Shown: positions 34,869 through 44,263 of the stretch, piece after piece
Position numbering within the stretch: the stretch's first letter is position 1
Layout of the letters: each line of letters begins with the position of its first letter
Source of the DNA: an uncultured Selenomonadales bacterium
Lineage (GTDB): Bacteria; Bacillota; Clostridia; Christensenellales; QALW01
DNA: 64,000 nucleotides
Direction of reading: 5' to 3'
Assembly: GCA_905200615.1 (NCBI GenBank)
Contig: CAJKLB010000006.1
Location: forward strand, 20,701 to 84,700
Position numbers and translations under genes: made by a program
Notes under the pieces: model-generated
Told to the model about the DNA's origin: nothing
The model's database searches: none
What the model saw: only the letters and a program-made list of their open reading frames with translations

Positions 34869-35927
34869 ATGAGAACTTTACCAAAAAGGATTGTATCCTG
34901 TCTTTTTCTTTTGATTTTCTTTTTATGCAGTGCCTGCGCGGAATATCAGCCGACGGACGGTGATCGGATAGAAACCGATCTGAATGTATATTTTATTGAC
35001 GTGGGCCAGGCGGACTGTGTGCTGATTACCAGTCCGGACGGTGCCATGCTGATCGACGGCGGGAATCCACAGGATGCCCCGGAAATTATATCCTATATTC
35101 ATCAGCTGGGCGTTACCCGTCTTGACGTTGTTGTCGCCACGCATGCCCATGAAGATCATGTAGGCGGATTGAGCGCTGTTGTGGATGCTTTTGACGTGGA
35201 AACCATCTATTCGCCGGTAGAAGAATATTCCAGTGATTGTTTTCAGAAATTTATTGCTTCGGCCAACGCCAAATGCGGCATAACTCTATGCCGTGCGGGA
35301 ATGGAATGGCTTTTGGGAGAAGCGGAAATAACCGTACTTTGGCCGTTTGAACCCGTGGATACCGCCAATACCAATAACACTTCCGTCGTATTGCGGATGG
35401 TTTACGGCAGCGTATCGTTTCTTTTCACGGGGGATCTTGAACATGATGCCGAAAGTCAGCTTGCTCAGAGCGACGCGGAACTTTCCTCCACGGTTCTTAA
35501 AGTAGGACATCACGGTTCATCAACGTCATCAAGCTATATCTTTTTAAGAAGAGTTTTACCTGAATTCGCCGTAATTTCCTGCGGGAAAGGCAATAGCTAC
35601 GGCCATCCGGAGGAAGAAACCCTGTCGCGGCTTGAACAGGCGGAGGCTCAAATATACCGCACGGATTTAAACGGCACCGTTATGGTCTCTACAGACGGCA
35701 CCGCGATTACTTTTCATTTTGATAATACCGTTTTTACCGCGTCCGCCGCGCCTGAAACCACGCCGGCGCTGGAGAGCGACAATGCTTATATCGGAAATAT
35801 CAAAACAAAAAAACTTCATCTGTCCACCTGTTCTGCTCTGCCGGCAGAAGACAACCGCGTTTATTTTGCAGCGCGTGAAGCGGCAATTTCGCAAGGATAT
35901 ACGCCGTGTTCAATTTGCAAGCCGTAA
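34869..35927 (+). CDS. Secreted ComEC-like MBL-fold hydrolase with Ada-type metal-binding tail
   Basis: 352 aa from ATG 34869 (weak GAGG upstream). Residues 1-25 form a signal peptide ending FFLCSAC, a possible lipobox with an unusual Cys at -3. The core (35-280) is the metallo-beta-lactamase domain of ComEC/Rec2 type: YFIDVGQADC, ATHAHEDHVGG, TGDLEHDAE, KVGHHGSSTSSS. The last ~40 residues (YIGNIKTKKLHLSTCSAL ... CSICKP) match the Ada N-terminal zinc-binding module, with Cys at three visible positions. Similar proteins are common in gut Clostridia. It should act outside the cell, possibly on nucleic acid or a phosphodiester; the substrate is not known. It is followed closely by a small membrane protein gene. 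Confidence 0.9.
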   Translation: MRTLPKRIVSCLFLLIFFLCSACAEYQPTDGDRIETDLNVYFIDVGQADCVLITSPDGAMLIDGGNPQDAPEIISYIHQLGVTRLDVVVATHAHEDHVGGLSAVVDAFDVETIYSPVEEYSSDCFQKFIASANAKCGITLCRAGMEWLLGEAEITVLWPFEPVDTANTNNTSVVLRMVYGSVSFLFTGDLEHDAESQLAQSDAELSSTVLKVGHHGSSTSSSYIFLRRVLPEFAVISCGKGNSYGHPEEETLSRLEQAEAQIYRTDLNGTVMVSTDGTAITFHFDNTVFTASAAPETTPALESDNAYIGNIKTKKLHLSTCSALPAEDNRVYFAAREAAISQGYTPCSICKP

Positions 35928-35930
35928 CTA

Positions 35931-36335
35931 ATGGGAACCAGTGATTATAAAAAACTGAAAAATCAACAACAAGACGCCCGGGCAAAGAAAGAAGCGTTTC
36001 GTTTCCGTTGTATTCCCTCCGGACGCAGTTTTGTTTTTGCTCTTGCGGCAGTATTTATTTTGGGCGGCTTAACATTGCTGTTTCAACATGTCTTTCGTTT
36101 TCAGCGCACAACTATGATTTTGTTTGTTCTTTTTTGCGCGGCGGATTTTATTCTGGCTGTCATGTGCCTTTTATGGTGTGCTACAGCGGTTTTTTATTTG
36201 CTGTACAGGGCAAAACTTAAGAAGAATATCCGCAAACTGGAAAAACAGGAGATCGTAGAGCGGGAGCTTTTTGAAAGCAATTATTTTAAGCCTATTTCCG
36301 AACAGGAAGAGCAAAAAGAGCAAAAAAACTTATAA
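35931..36335 (+). CDS. Small two-helix membrane protein, function unknown
   Basis: 134 aa. A basic N-terminus (residues 1-30) is followed by two hydrophobic segments (about 33-55 and 62-88) and a charged, Glu/Lys-rich C-terminal tail that may be a coiled coil. The ATG lies 3 nt after the stop of the MBL gene, so translation is coupled. I do not recognise the family. It could anchor or regulate the MBL protein. Confidence 0.7.
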   Translation: MGTSDYKKLKNQQQDARAKKEAFRFRCIPSGRSFVFALAAVFILGGLTLLFQHVFRFQRTTMILFVLFCAADFILAVMCLLWCATAVFYLLYRAKLKKNIRKLEKQEIVERELFESNYFKPISEQEEQKEQKNL

Positions 36336-36349
36336 AAAGCCGTCGGCTC

Positions 36350-36380
36350 AGAGTGTTAAAAAAGTCATCCAAAAAAGTTG
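36350..36380. repeat. Dispersed ~30-bp similarity, copy 1
   Basis: Intergenic stretch GTGTTAAAAAAGTCATCC followed by a poly-A and GTTG. It closely resembles 56741-56770, with a few differences. Both are intergenic and in the same orientation. May be a minor dispersed repeat. Confidence 0.4.
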
Positions 36381-36604
36381 CACAAAAAAGTTCCTTCCAT
36401 CTCTTTTTAAGACAAGAGGTCCCGGGTAAAATCCCGGATACTCTCCGAGGGAACGAAAAATCCTACCCAAAAGAGCGCCAAAGGAATGATAAAACGTCCC
36501 GATAAGCCATTTGCCGGGGAGGATCGATACATAAAAAATTTTATCTATTCGCTAACGGTTTTTCGGCAGACTGAAGCCGTCGGCTTTCCTTTGTGAATGT
36601 TCCG

Positions 36605-37456
36605 CTATTCTTCCGTTCGCCGCAGCGCACGTTTTCGGTAATCTCTCGGGGTGAGACCGGTATACACTTTAAAAACTTTGGTAAAGTAATTATAATCGGA
36701 AAACCCGCATTGCGCGGCAATATCGGAAATTTTTCCTTTTTCACAGGACAACAGTTTTTGAGCCCGCTCAACGCGCAGCGCACGGATATGCTCGGCAATA
36801 CCTTTACCGTAACTGCGGTGGGAAAGCTCATAAAGCCGGGTTTTACCGATTCCCAGTGCCCGGCAAAGTCTTTCGATATCCAGTTCACCCTGCAGATTTT
36901 TTTGAATATAATCATCCAGGCGGCGTGCCAAACTGTCTTCATGGAGCACAATCATTTTAGAAAGATACAGATATCCTGAGCAAGCTTCCATTAAAGCCGA
37001 CGCCGCGACGATGGTTTCAGACGAAACCCGTTTCTTTTTAAAATAAGCGCGCTTCAGCGCCTCCATATCCACACTGTATTGTGAAAGATACGGTACCAGT
37101 TCTGCCCAGGAACGCTCGTAATCCTCTGCTTGCAGCACCTGTCCGAACATCAGATAACCCACGGTCACATCGTTGCAGCGAATTAACGTCACCGCTTCGG
37201 TAAGGCCCGCGTGGCAGCGATAGGCGATCGGCTTTTTCTGACGGCGGCTCATTTCACAGGCCTCCTTATCACAAAGAGAGCATTTTTTGTTGGCTTCCGT
37301 ATCTGCCCGCAGCAGACGGCAGTATTCGGAATGATGGCTCGGATAAAAAGCAATTTCATGGAACGCGTCGTCAAATATGCCGATGCGTATGTGGGTAAGC
37401 GTATAAAAATGTTTGAGCAGTTTTGTCAGCTCCTGGGAATTGATGCGAAAATCCAA
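36605..37456 (-). CDS. AraC-family regulator with PocR ligand-binding domain
   Basis: 283 aa from TTG at 37456 (GGAGG nine bases upstream). A longer frame exists but runs over the divergent isomerase gene. Residues about 5-170 form the PocR sensory domain, recognised from ELTKLLKHFYTLTHIRIGIFD-like start (LKHFYTLTHIRIGIFD) and the Cys cluster CSLCDKEACEM ... YRCHAGL. The C-terminal 100 residues hold two helix-turn-helix units, with CRALGIGKTRLYELSH and ISDIAAQCGFSDYNYFTKVF. It is divergent from the sugar cluster and probably its activator. Direct repeats at 37464-37507 in the spacer are candidate operators. Confidence 0.92.
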   Translation of the reverse strand: MDFRINSQELTKLLKHFYTLTHIRIGIFDDAFHEIAFYPSHHSEYCRLLRADTEANKKCSLCDKEACEMSRRQKKPIAYRCHAGLTEAVTLIRCNDVTVGYLMFGQVLQAEDYERSWAELVPYLSQYSVDMEALKRAYFKKKRVSSETIVAASALMEACSGYLYLSKMIVLHEDSLARRLDDYIQKNLQGELDIERLCRALGIGKTRLYELSHRSYGKGIAEHIRALRVERAQKLLSCEKGKISDIAAQCGFSDYNYFTKVFKVYTGLTPRDYRKRALRRTEE

Positions 37457-37463
37457 AATAGTA

Positions 37464-37507
37464 TTCCTCCGAACAAAATTACTATTTTTCTTCCGAAATT
37501 GACTATT
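37464..37507. promoter_or_regulatory. Candidate operator repeats between regulator and sugar cluster
   Basis: Two direct copies of a TTCxTCCGAA...ATTxACTATT pattern (37464-37486 and 37488-37507), 24 bases apart. They lie just downstream of a minus-strand TATAAT (37508-37513), where AraC proteins often bind. Confidence 0.45.
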
Positions 37508-37570
37508 ATTATAGCATGCTTTTTGGTAAATTGATAGTATGAAATTTATATTTTTAAAGGAGAGGACAAA

Positions 37571-38968
37571 ATGAAAAAACAAACATTTGCATTGTATTTC
37601 GGAAACCGGGGTTTTTTCCCGGAAGGTTTGATCGCCGGCGCCAGAGAGGAAATGTGTCAAGCGGTAGAAAAAGCGGGGTTTGATTATTTGATTGCCCCGG
37701 CAGACCTCACACGTTACGGTGCGGTAGAAACCAAGCAGGAGGGCTTGACCTATGCCAAGTGGCTGAAATCCCATGAAGGCGAATATGACGGCGTCATTCT
37801 TTGCCTGCCGAATTTCGGTGATGAAAACGGCGCGATCGCCGCGCTGGAACATTGCGGTACGCCGATTCTGATACAGGCCTATCCCGATGAAATAGGAAAG
37901 ATGGATTTTGAGCATCGCCGTGACGCTTACTGCGGAAAATTTTCCATCTGTGACGTGTTTCATCAATACGGCCTTCCTTTCACGGTGCTGGAGCCTCATG
38001 TGGTACATCCACTTTCTGAGACTTTTGCTCAAAATTTAGCTGACTTTGCAGCCGTATGCCGTGTCGTAAAAGGCATGAAACATTTTACCGTGGGAGTAAT
38101 CGGCGCGCGTACCACTAAATTTATGACGGTACGCTTTGATGAGATCACGCTTCAAAAATACGGCATTACCTGTACTACCTTTGATCTTTCCGAGCTGGTA
38201 TGCCGCGTGGAGAAATATACGGATACCGACCCACGGGTGCTGGAGCGTAAAGCACGCTTGGCTGATTATACAAACTGCTCGCATGTACCGGATGAGAAAA
38301 TGAATTCCCTGGCCAAGGTATCGGTGGTATTGGATGATTTTATCCGCGAATATCAACTGGATTGTATTACGCTGCGCTGCTGGGAAGAACTGCAGCCTAT
38401 CTTTGGCATTGCACCGTGCGTACTGCTTTCAGAACTGAATGACCGAGGAATCACCGCTTCCTGTGAGGTGGATCTGTGTTCAGCCATCAACATGTACTCC
38501 ATGCAGCTGGCATCTCAGGAACCTGCCACATGTTTGGATTGGAACAATAACTACGGCGACGCTTTGAATAAGGTAATTCTCTTCCATTGCGGCCCTGTCG
38601 CGCAAAGCTTGATGGAAGAAAAGGGCACGGTTACCGATCATAAGATGTTCTCCAAAAACTGCCCCGGCTGCGGATGGGGAAGCAATGAGGGGCGTATTGC
38701 CGCATTTGATTTTACGTATTCCAACTGTAAAACAGAAGACGGTAAGCTAACGGTATATATGGATGAAGGTACATTTACCGGTGAAGAAATTGAAAAAGAA
38801 TTTTTCGGTTGCGCGGGAGTGGCGGAAATTCCGAATTTACAAAGCAAGCTGATTCGTCTTGCAAGGAACGGATTCCGTCATCATACAGCCGTAGGAAAGG
38901 GACGCATGGCAGCCGTTCTGCGGGAGGCCTTCGGTACTTATTTAGGCTATGACCTGTTTGAATTGTAA
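37571..38968 (+). CDS. L-fucose/L-arabinose isomerase family protein
   Basis: 465 aa. Fold and length match the fucose/arabinose isomerase superfamily: an N-terminal Rossmann-like half (residues 1-170), VGVIGARTTKFMTVRFDEI near 175, RCWEELQPIFG near 272 and ASCEVDLCSAINMYSM near 298 with acidic metal ligands. It should interconvert an aldose and ketose with Mn2+. It is too diverged to name the sugar. Ribosome site AAAGGAGAGG. First gene of a five-gene plus-strand cluster with two kinases and an aldolase, which outlines isomerise, phosphorylate, cleave. Candidate substrates: L-fucose-, L-rhamnose- or arabinose-like sugars, or a sulfo-sugar. Confidence 0.85.
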   Translation: MKKQTFALYFGNRGFFPEGLIAGAREEMCQAVEKAGFDYLIAPADLTRYGAVETKQEGLTYAKWLKSHEGEYDGVILCLPNFGDENGAIAALEHCGTPILIQAYPDEIGKMDFEHRRDAYCGKFSICDVFHQYGLPFTVLEPHVVHPLSETFAQNLADFAAVCRVVKGMKHFTVGVIGARTTKFMTVRFDEITLQKYGITCTTFDLSELVCRVEKYTDTDPRVLERKARLADYTNCSHVPDEKMNSLAKVSVVLDDFIREYQLDCITLRCWEELQPIFGIAPCVLLSELNDRGITASCEVDLCSAINMYSMQLASQEPATCLDWNNNYGDALNKVILFHCGPVAQSLMEEKGTVTDHKMFSKNCPGCGWGSNEGRIAAFDFTYSNCKTEDGKLTVYMDEGTFTGEEIEKEFFGCAGVAEIPNLQSKLIRLARNGFRHHTAVGKGRMAAVLREAFGTYLGYDLFEL

Positions 38969-38982
38969 AAGGAGGCCGGAAA

Positions 38983-40461
38983 ATGTATATCGGCGGTCTT
39001 GATGTTGGCACTACCGGCTGTAAAATAGCCGTTTATGATGAATTCGGTACGCTGTTTCAGACATATTACCGAGAATATCCCGCGGTTTTTTCCGGAGGCC
39101 GGCACGAAATTGATTTTTATAAAATCAAACAGGGCGTATTGGAAGTACTCAAGCAGGCGGCCGGAGAATTTCGGCTTTCAGCCCTCGGAGTAACCAGTTT
39201 TGGCGAAACCTTTACCCTGCTGGATGAAAACGACACTATCTTAGCGCCCTCCATGCTCTATACCGATCCGCGGGGAGAAAAAGAATGCGCGCAGTTACGC
39301 GAGGCTTTAGGCGATAAATTTTTAACGCTTTTGACCGGAACAAAACCGCATGCCATGTACAGCATTTCCAAACTGATGTGGTATAAGCAAAATTGCCCGG
39401 AGCTCTTTGCCCGATGCCGGCGCGTTCTGCTGGGGCAGGATTTTATCGTATATACTCTTACAGGCGTTCAGCAGATTGATTTTTCTTTAGCGGCACGCAC
39501 CGCCGCCTTTGATATTTGCAAAAATTGCTGGAGCCGTGAAATTTTTGCCGCGGCCGGAATCGACAGTTCTTTGATGTCGATTCCGGTTCCTTCGGGCAGT
39601 GTCGCGGGTGGTCTGCGCAAAGAGATCCGGCAGGATATCGGATATGATATTACAGTTGTCAACGCGTGCCATGATCAGGTTTCCGCCATGCTGGGGGCAG
39701 GAATTTTTCATGGAAACCAGGTGATGAACGGCACCGGCACAGTGGAGTGTGTTCCCGTACTTTTGCCGGAAATGCCCCGGGATATGCAATTGTTTGAGGG
39801 GGGTTATGCCGTGGTTCCCTATCCCGAGGGAGGATATGCCTGCTATGCGTTTTCCTTTACCGGCGGCGCAACACTGAAGTGGTTTCGCGATACCTTTGCG
39901 CAAAAAGAACAAGAGGAGGCTAAGCAAAAAGGTAAAAATGTATACGCGCTTCTTGATGAACGTGTTCCTGATACGCCTACCTCATTATTAGTATTGCCTC
40001 ACTTTGCCGGCGCAGCTACGCCGTATATGGATTATTCAGCAAAAGCCGCGATTGTCGGACTTACGATGGAAAGTACCAAATACGATATTTATAAAGCACT
40101 GATGGAAGGTACCAGCTATGAAATGCGGCTGAATTTTGATCACCTGAAACGTTTTGTTCCTCAAATTCAAGAGATTCGCGCTACCGGCGGGGGAGCTTCC
40201 TCAGATGTGTGGCTGCAAATCAAAGCGGATATTCTGGGCACTCCGATTACGGCGCTTTCCTGCGGTGAAATCGGCGCGGCCGGAACCGCGGCGGTAGCAG
40301 GAAGGGCGATCGGCGCGTATAATGATCTTTCCGTAACGCAAAAAATGGCCTCTGTTCGTCGTGTTTTTTTACCGAATGAGCAAAAAAACAAACAGTATCA
40401 AGAAGCGTATCAAAAATATACAAGACTATATCAAGCAGTAAAGGCGGTGGAAGGAAAATGA
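38983..40461 (+). CDS. FGGY-family carbohydrate kinase 1
   Basis: 492 aa. N-terminal phosphate loop GGLDVGTTGCKIAVYDEFG, central NACHDQVSAMLGAG, MNGTGTVECVPVL and C-terminal adenosine motif RATGGGASSDVWLQIKADI: all features of the FGGY actin-like sugar kinases (xylulokinase/rhamnulokinase group). It phosphorylates a ketose in the cytoplasm, here probably the isomerase product. The gene follows the isomerase by 14 nt, with AAGGAGG, and its stop overlaps the next start. Confidence 0.9.
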   Translation: MYIGGLDVGTTGCKIAVYDEFGTLFQTYYREYPAVFSGGRHEIDFYKIKQGVLEVLKQAAGEFRLSALGVTSFGETFTLLDENDTILAPSMLYTDPRGEKECAQLREALGDKFLTLLTGTKPHAMYSISKLMWYKQNCPELFARCRRVLLGQDFIVYTLTGVQQIDFSLAARTAAFDICKNCWSREIFAAAGIDSSLMSIPVPSGSVAGGLRKEIRQDIGYDITVVNACHDQVSAMLGAGIFHGNQVMNGTGTVECVPVLLPEMPRDMQLFEGGYAVVPYPEGGYACYAFSFTGGATLKWFRDTFAQKEQEEAKQKGKNVYALLDERVPDTPTSLLVLPHFAGAATPYMDYSAKAAIVGLTMESTKYDIYKALMEGTSYEMRLNFDHLKRFVPQIQEIRATGGGASSDVWLQIKADILGTPITALSCGEIGAAGTAAVAGRAIGAYNDLSVTQKMASVRRVFLPNEQKNKQYQEAYQKYTRLYQAVKAVEGK

Positions 40462-41456
40462 TGGATCATATAGGAAATTCACTGCAGATACGAGGGATCG
40501 AGCAGTATGTATTACAGGACGGAAAAGGCAGAGGAATGCGTTTCCTGTATGTGCGCAACGGTCTGGGTTTGGAAGCCTGGATTTCCCTGGATCGATGCGC
40601 CGATCTTTCCCGAGTAACCTACCAAGGTAAAAATATGGGATACTTTTCGCCCTGCGGATATGTGGCGCCGCAATATTATGACGGAAAGGGTGACGGCTTT
40701 TTAAAATCTTTTACCGCCGGCTTTGTTACCACCTGCGGCTTAACGGCCGTAGGTTCCCCCTGCACAGACGAAGGTGAAGTATTGCCTTTACACGGCACAG
40801 TTTCGCATATTCCGGCTGAACTGCAAGCCGCTCAGGAAGAAGCTGATGCGTTGAAAATCCGTGTGACTGTGCGTGATTGCCGAATTTTCGGACAAAAATT
40901 AGTTTTAAAGCGGGAATATACGTTTCCTTACGGAGAAAATAAAATTCATTTAGAGGATACGGTAATAAACGAAGGAAGCGAGACTTCTCCCTATATGATT
41001 TTATACCACTGTAATATGGGCTATCCGCTGCTGAGTGAAAAAAGCACGGTAAAAATTCCTAACCGCGGCGTTGTGCCGCGCAACGATCGAGCCGCTTCAC
41101 AAATTGCGCATGCACTGAGAATGGAACCGCCCGGTGCGGGGTATGAGGAGTGCTGCTATTACTATGATATGACAGAAAAAAACGGCGTAGTTCGAGCCGG
41201 TATTTTTAACGAAGAAATTTCCTGCGGCGCAGTTCTTTCCTATCATAAAACCGCTCTTCCCTGTTTCACCCAGTGGAAAATGATGGGTAAAAAGGATTAT
41301 GTTCTCGGATTGGAACCCGGAAACTGTACGCCGGACGGCCGAGATGTTTTAAGAAAAGAAGGGCGGCTGGCCTTTTTAGCCCCCGAGGAAAAAGCTGTTA
41401 CTTGGGTAGATTTTTGCTTTATGAATGAAAAAAATCGTTTTGAGGAGGAATTTTGA
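40458..41456 (+). CDS. DUF4432 (aldose 1-epimerase-like) protein
   Basis: 332 aa. Start overlaps the previous stop (ATGA), with AAGGA upstream. Beta-sandwich mutarotase-like protein of the DUF4432 family: LDRCADLSRVTYQGKNMGY near residue 50, the PLHGTVSHIPAE loop, YHCNMGYPLL and a late LEPGNCTPDGRD. The family is thought to be sugar-epimerising and is regularly found in sugar catabolic gene sets. It probably supplies the right anomer to the isomerase. Confidence 0.88.
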   Translation: MMDHIGNSLQIRGIEQYVLQDGKGRGMRFLYVRNGLGLEAWISLDRCADLSRVTYQGKNMGYFSPCGYVAPQYYDGKGDGFLKSFTAGFVTTCGLTAVGSPCTDEGEVLPLHGTVSHIPAELQAAQEEADALKIRVTVRDCRIFGQKLVLKREYTFPYGENKIHLEDTVINEGSETSPYMILYHCNMGYPLLSEKSTVKIPNRGVVPRNDRAASQIAHALRMEPPGAGYEECCYYYDMTEKNGVVRAGIFNEEISCGAVLSYHKTALPCFTQWKMMGKKDYVLGLEPGNCTPDGRDVLRKEGRLAFLAPEEKAVTWVDFCFMNEKNRFEEEF

Positions 41457-41457
41457 T

Positions 41458-42285
41458 ATGCTGGTGAACTTAAAGGAAATTTTAGAAGCGGCGGAGAAAA
41501 AAGAATCTGCCGTAGGCGCGTTTAATACCCCCAATTTAACCAGTCTGCGGGCGGTAATCGGCGCGGCGGAAGAGCTGCAAAAGCCGGTAATTCTCATGCA
41601 TGCACAGGTCCATGAAGAGATGGGGCTCTGTTCAATGGAGGAAATCGCTCCGATCATGCTGTCCTTTGCCCGGCGCGCTTCTGTTCCGGTTTGTGTACAC
41701 TTAGACCACGGTACGGATTTAGATTACATAAAACGGGGACTGGCCTTGGGATTTACTTCCGTTATGTATGACGGTTCTCAGCTTCCGGAAAAAGAAAACA
41801 CACAAAATACCAAGGAAGCCGTAAATATGGCTGAAAAGACCGGAGCTTCCGTAGAGGGGGAAATCGGCTCTATGGGCACGCGTGAGGGTGGAAGCAATGA
41901 GGATTCTTCTATTTATACCGATCCGACAGCGGCAAAAAACTTTGTGCAGGCCACCGGTATTGACGCGCTTGCCTGCGCTTTCGGTACGGCGCATGGGTTC
42001 TATAAAAAAGCTCCGCGGCTTGATTTTGACCGGCTCACCCAAATCCGCGCGCAGGTGGGAATTCCTTTGGTAATGCACGGCGGCAGCGGCGTCAGTGAGC
42101 AAGACTACCGAAAAGCGATTCACTGCGGAATTCGTAAAATCAATTATTATACTTATATGGCTGGCGCAGGCGGCGCAGCCATTTCAAACAAGAAATACGC
42201 GCAGTTGCATGATGCGTTACTGGAGGCTGAAAAGGCGATGCGCGAGGATGTAAAACGGGCTATGCGTATTTTCAGCGGGTTATAA
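41458..42285 (+). CDS. Class II fructose-bisphosphate aldolase family protein
   Basis: 275 aa. Zinc-dependent class II aldolase of the GatY/KbaY/FbaA family. Zinc ligands: VCVHLDHGTDLD near residue 80, FGTAHGFYK near 178 and MHGGSGVS near 207; the phosphate loop follows. The N-terminus is LKEILEAAEKKESAVGAFN. It splits a ketose-(bis)phosphate to DHAP and an aldehyde. The start ATG at 41458 follows GAGGAGG. This and the isomerase/kinases outline a complete breakdown route for one sugar; the actual sugar is not decided. Confidence 0.92.
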   Translation: MLVNLKEILEAAEKKESAVGAFNTPNLTSLRAVIGAAEELQKPVILMHAQVHEEMGLCSMEEIAPIMLSFARRASVPVCVHLDHGTDLDYIKRGLALGFTSVMYDGSQLPEKENTQNTKEAVNMAEKTGASVEGEIGSMGTREGGSNEDSSIYTDPTAAKNFVQATGIDALACAFGTAHGFYKKAPRLDFDRLTQIRAQVGIPLVMHGGSGVSEQDYRKAIHCGIRKINYYTYMAGAGGAAISNKKYAQLHDALLEAEKAMREDVKRAMRIFSGL

Positions 42286-42307
42286 GGCGTTTCCGGAGGA
42301 AAAAAAA

Positions 42308-43888
42308 ATGACGGTACAGGAAACAATAAGCGGAGGAAAAACTTTTTTAGGAATTGAACTGGGTTCTACACGAATCAAAGCGGTATTGATTGATGATACC
42401 TTCGCGCCGATAGCGTCCGGCGCGTATGCATGGGAAAATCATTTGGAAAACGGCTATTGGACATATTCTTTAGAAGAAGTGCATCAAGGTCTTCAGGCAT
42501 GCTATGGACAGCTGAAACAAGAGGTTCGTCAAAAATACGGTATAACGCTTACTACCGTGGGGGCTATGGGCATTTCGGGCATGATGCACGGTTATCTGGC
42601 TTTTGATGAACAGAACCGGCTTCTGGTGCCCTTTCGCACCTGGCGCAATACGGTTACCGGAGAAGCGGCTGAAAAATTGACGGAACTGTTTTCATTTCCG
42701 ATTCCTCAGCGGTGGAGCATTGCTCATTTATATCAGGCCATCATCAATCGGGAACCTCATGTAAAAAAGGTCGCCCATATTACGACGCTTGCGGGGTATG
42801 TACACTTTTTGCTCACAGGAAACCGTGTCGTAGGCGCAGGTGAGGCTGCAGGAATGTTTCCGATTCAGGGAATAACCTATCACCCAAAGATGCTGCAAAA
42901 ATTTTCAGAAGAAGCCGCGCGTTTTGGTTTTTTACACGATCTTTCTCATCTTCTGCCGGAGATTCAGCCGGCCGGAGCTTGCGGGGGAACGCTTACTAAG
43001 GAGGGTGCCTGGCTTTTGGATAAAGACGGCGATCTTTTGCCCGGCTTGCCGCTATGCCCTCCGGAGGGCGACGCCAGCACCGGTATGGTTGCCACTAACA
43101 GTGTTGCCGCGGGTACGGGTAATATTTCAGCGGGGACTTCTATTTTCGGCATGTTGGTGCTGGAAAAACCTTTGCGGGGAGTATATTCCGCGCTGGATAT
43201 CGGAGCTACGCCCGAGGGGAACCCGGTAGTCATGGTGCACAGTAACAACTGCTGCGGCGAACTGGACGCCTGGGTGGACCTGTTTGGGCAATTCGCTTCA
43301 CTCATAGGCGCGCCCAAAGAAAAAAGTGAATTGTATGAAGTCCTTTATCGGCACGCGCTTACAGGCCGCAGTAATGGCGGCGGTATTACGGCATATAATT
43401 ATCTCTCCGGCGAACATATTACCGGCGTTGCCGACGGACGGCCGATGTATTTCAGAATTCCCGAGGAAAATTTTACGCTGAATGACTTTATGCGCGCCCA
43501 GCTTTATTCCGCTGTAGCGGTACTTCGTATCGGCATGAATATCCTTTGGGAAGGCGAAAAAGTAAAAGCGCAGGAATTTACCGCACACGGAGGATTATTT
43601 AAGGTAAAGGGGGTCGCCCAGCAATTGCTGGCCGATGCGTTAAATACCCCGATTTCGGTTCTGCAAACCGCCGGTGAGGGCGGCGCCTGGGGCATGGCGC
43701 TTTTAGCGGCATATTCGCAACGCGGAGGAAATAAAAGCCTTGCTGAGTTCCTTTGTGAAAATGTTTTTGAAACTATGGAACATACCGTTCTTTTTCCGCA
43801 GCTTGAGGGAACCAAAGGATTTGACCTCTTTATGCAGCGTTATCGAGCCGGACTGCAGGCGCAAAAAAATGCGGCTATGGCACAATAA
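42308..43888 (+). CDS. FGGY-family carbohydrate kinase 2 (L-ribulo/xylulokinase-like)
   Basis: 526 aa, again FGGY: FLGIELGSTRIKAVLIDD at the N-terminus, MGISGMMHGYLAF, AGTGNISAGTSIFGM and C-terminal TAHGGLFKVKGVAQQLLAD. Similar proteins occur with isomerase/epimerase genes in gut Clostridia and are often called ribulokinases. It is only distantly related to kinase 1 in the same cluster, so the two probably act on different intermediates (first ketose, then ketose-1-phosphate, or two sugars). Site GGAGGA. A terminator hairpin lies 200 bases downstream. Confidence 0.9.
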   Translation: MTVQETISGGKTFLGIELGSTRIKAVLIDDTFAPIASGAYAWENHLENGYWTYSLEEVHQGLQACYGQLKQEVRQKYGITLTTVGAMGISGMMHGYLAFDEQNRLLVPFRTWRNTVTGEAAEKLTELFSFPIPQRWSIAHLYQAIINREPHVKKVAHITTLAGYVHFLLTGNRVVGAGEAAGMFPIQGITYHPKMLQKFSEEAARFGFLHDLSHLLPEIQPAGACGGTLTKEGAWLLDKDGDLLPGLPLCPPEGDASTGMVATNSVAAGTGNISAGTSIFGMLVLEKPLRGVYSALDIGATPEGNPVVMVHSNNCCGELDAWVDLFGQFASLIGAPKEKSELYEVLYRHALTGRSNGGGITAYNYLSGEHITGVADGRPMYFRIPEENFTLNDFMRAQLYSAVAVLRIGMNILWEGEKVKAQEFTAHGGLFKVKGVAQQLLADALNTPISVLQTAGEGGAWGMALLAAYSQRGGNKSLAEFLCENVFETMEHTVLFPQLEGTKGFDLFMQRYRAGLQAQKNAAMAQ

Positions 43889-44087
43889 TTGAGAGAAAAT
43901 GAATTTTGTTCTTACCGTGAAAAAAGTTGTAAATTACAATAAAGCTTTTTTTACAGATGGACATGACTTCTTTCCGATTGCCGTATATTTGATCTCCAAA
44001 CAAGTGATAAAAAGGCGTTTGGCGGAAGGAAAAATCGGATAAATGAGATTGCAGAAAATGCAATGGATACCTAAATTTTTTTATAGG

Positions 44088-44110
44088 AGCTGTTTTATAC
44101 AGCTTCTTTT
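44088..44110 (+). terminator. Terminator downstream of the sugar cluster
   Basis: AGCTGT/ACAGCT stem with 5-base loop (44088-44104), then TCTTTTT. The surrounding 43889-44263 holds no gene. Confidence 0.65.
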
Positions 44111-44188
44111 TCATTTGCAAATGTTGCTTTGGTTAAAACAAACAGCGGTTTTTCTCTTTTTACAAGAATACACCCGCATACAACAGCG

Positions 44189-44218
44189 AAAAAATACGGC
44201 CTAAAGGAATAGGCCGTA
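44189..44218 (-). terminator. Terminator downstream of the GH99-like pair
   Basis: Perfect 9-bp stem (44195-44203 with 44210-44218), 6-base loop; T-run on the minus strand. About 45 bases past the stop of the GH99-like gene. Confidence 0.8.
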
Positions 44219-44263
44219 AAGGAAAGATTCTCACATTATATGTTTGTTCTTTCTAAAATACAT

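Noticed and set aside
37457..38032. 192-residue N-terminal extension of the PocR/AraC regulator
   Set aside because: It runs antisense through the isomerase gene and lacks family similarity; TTG at 37456 with GGAGG and a typical PocR start fits.
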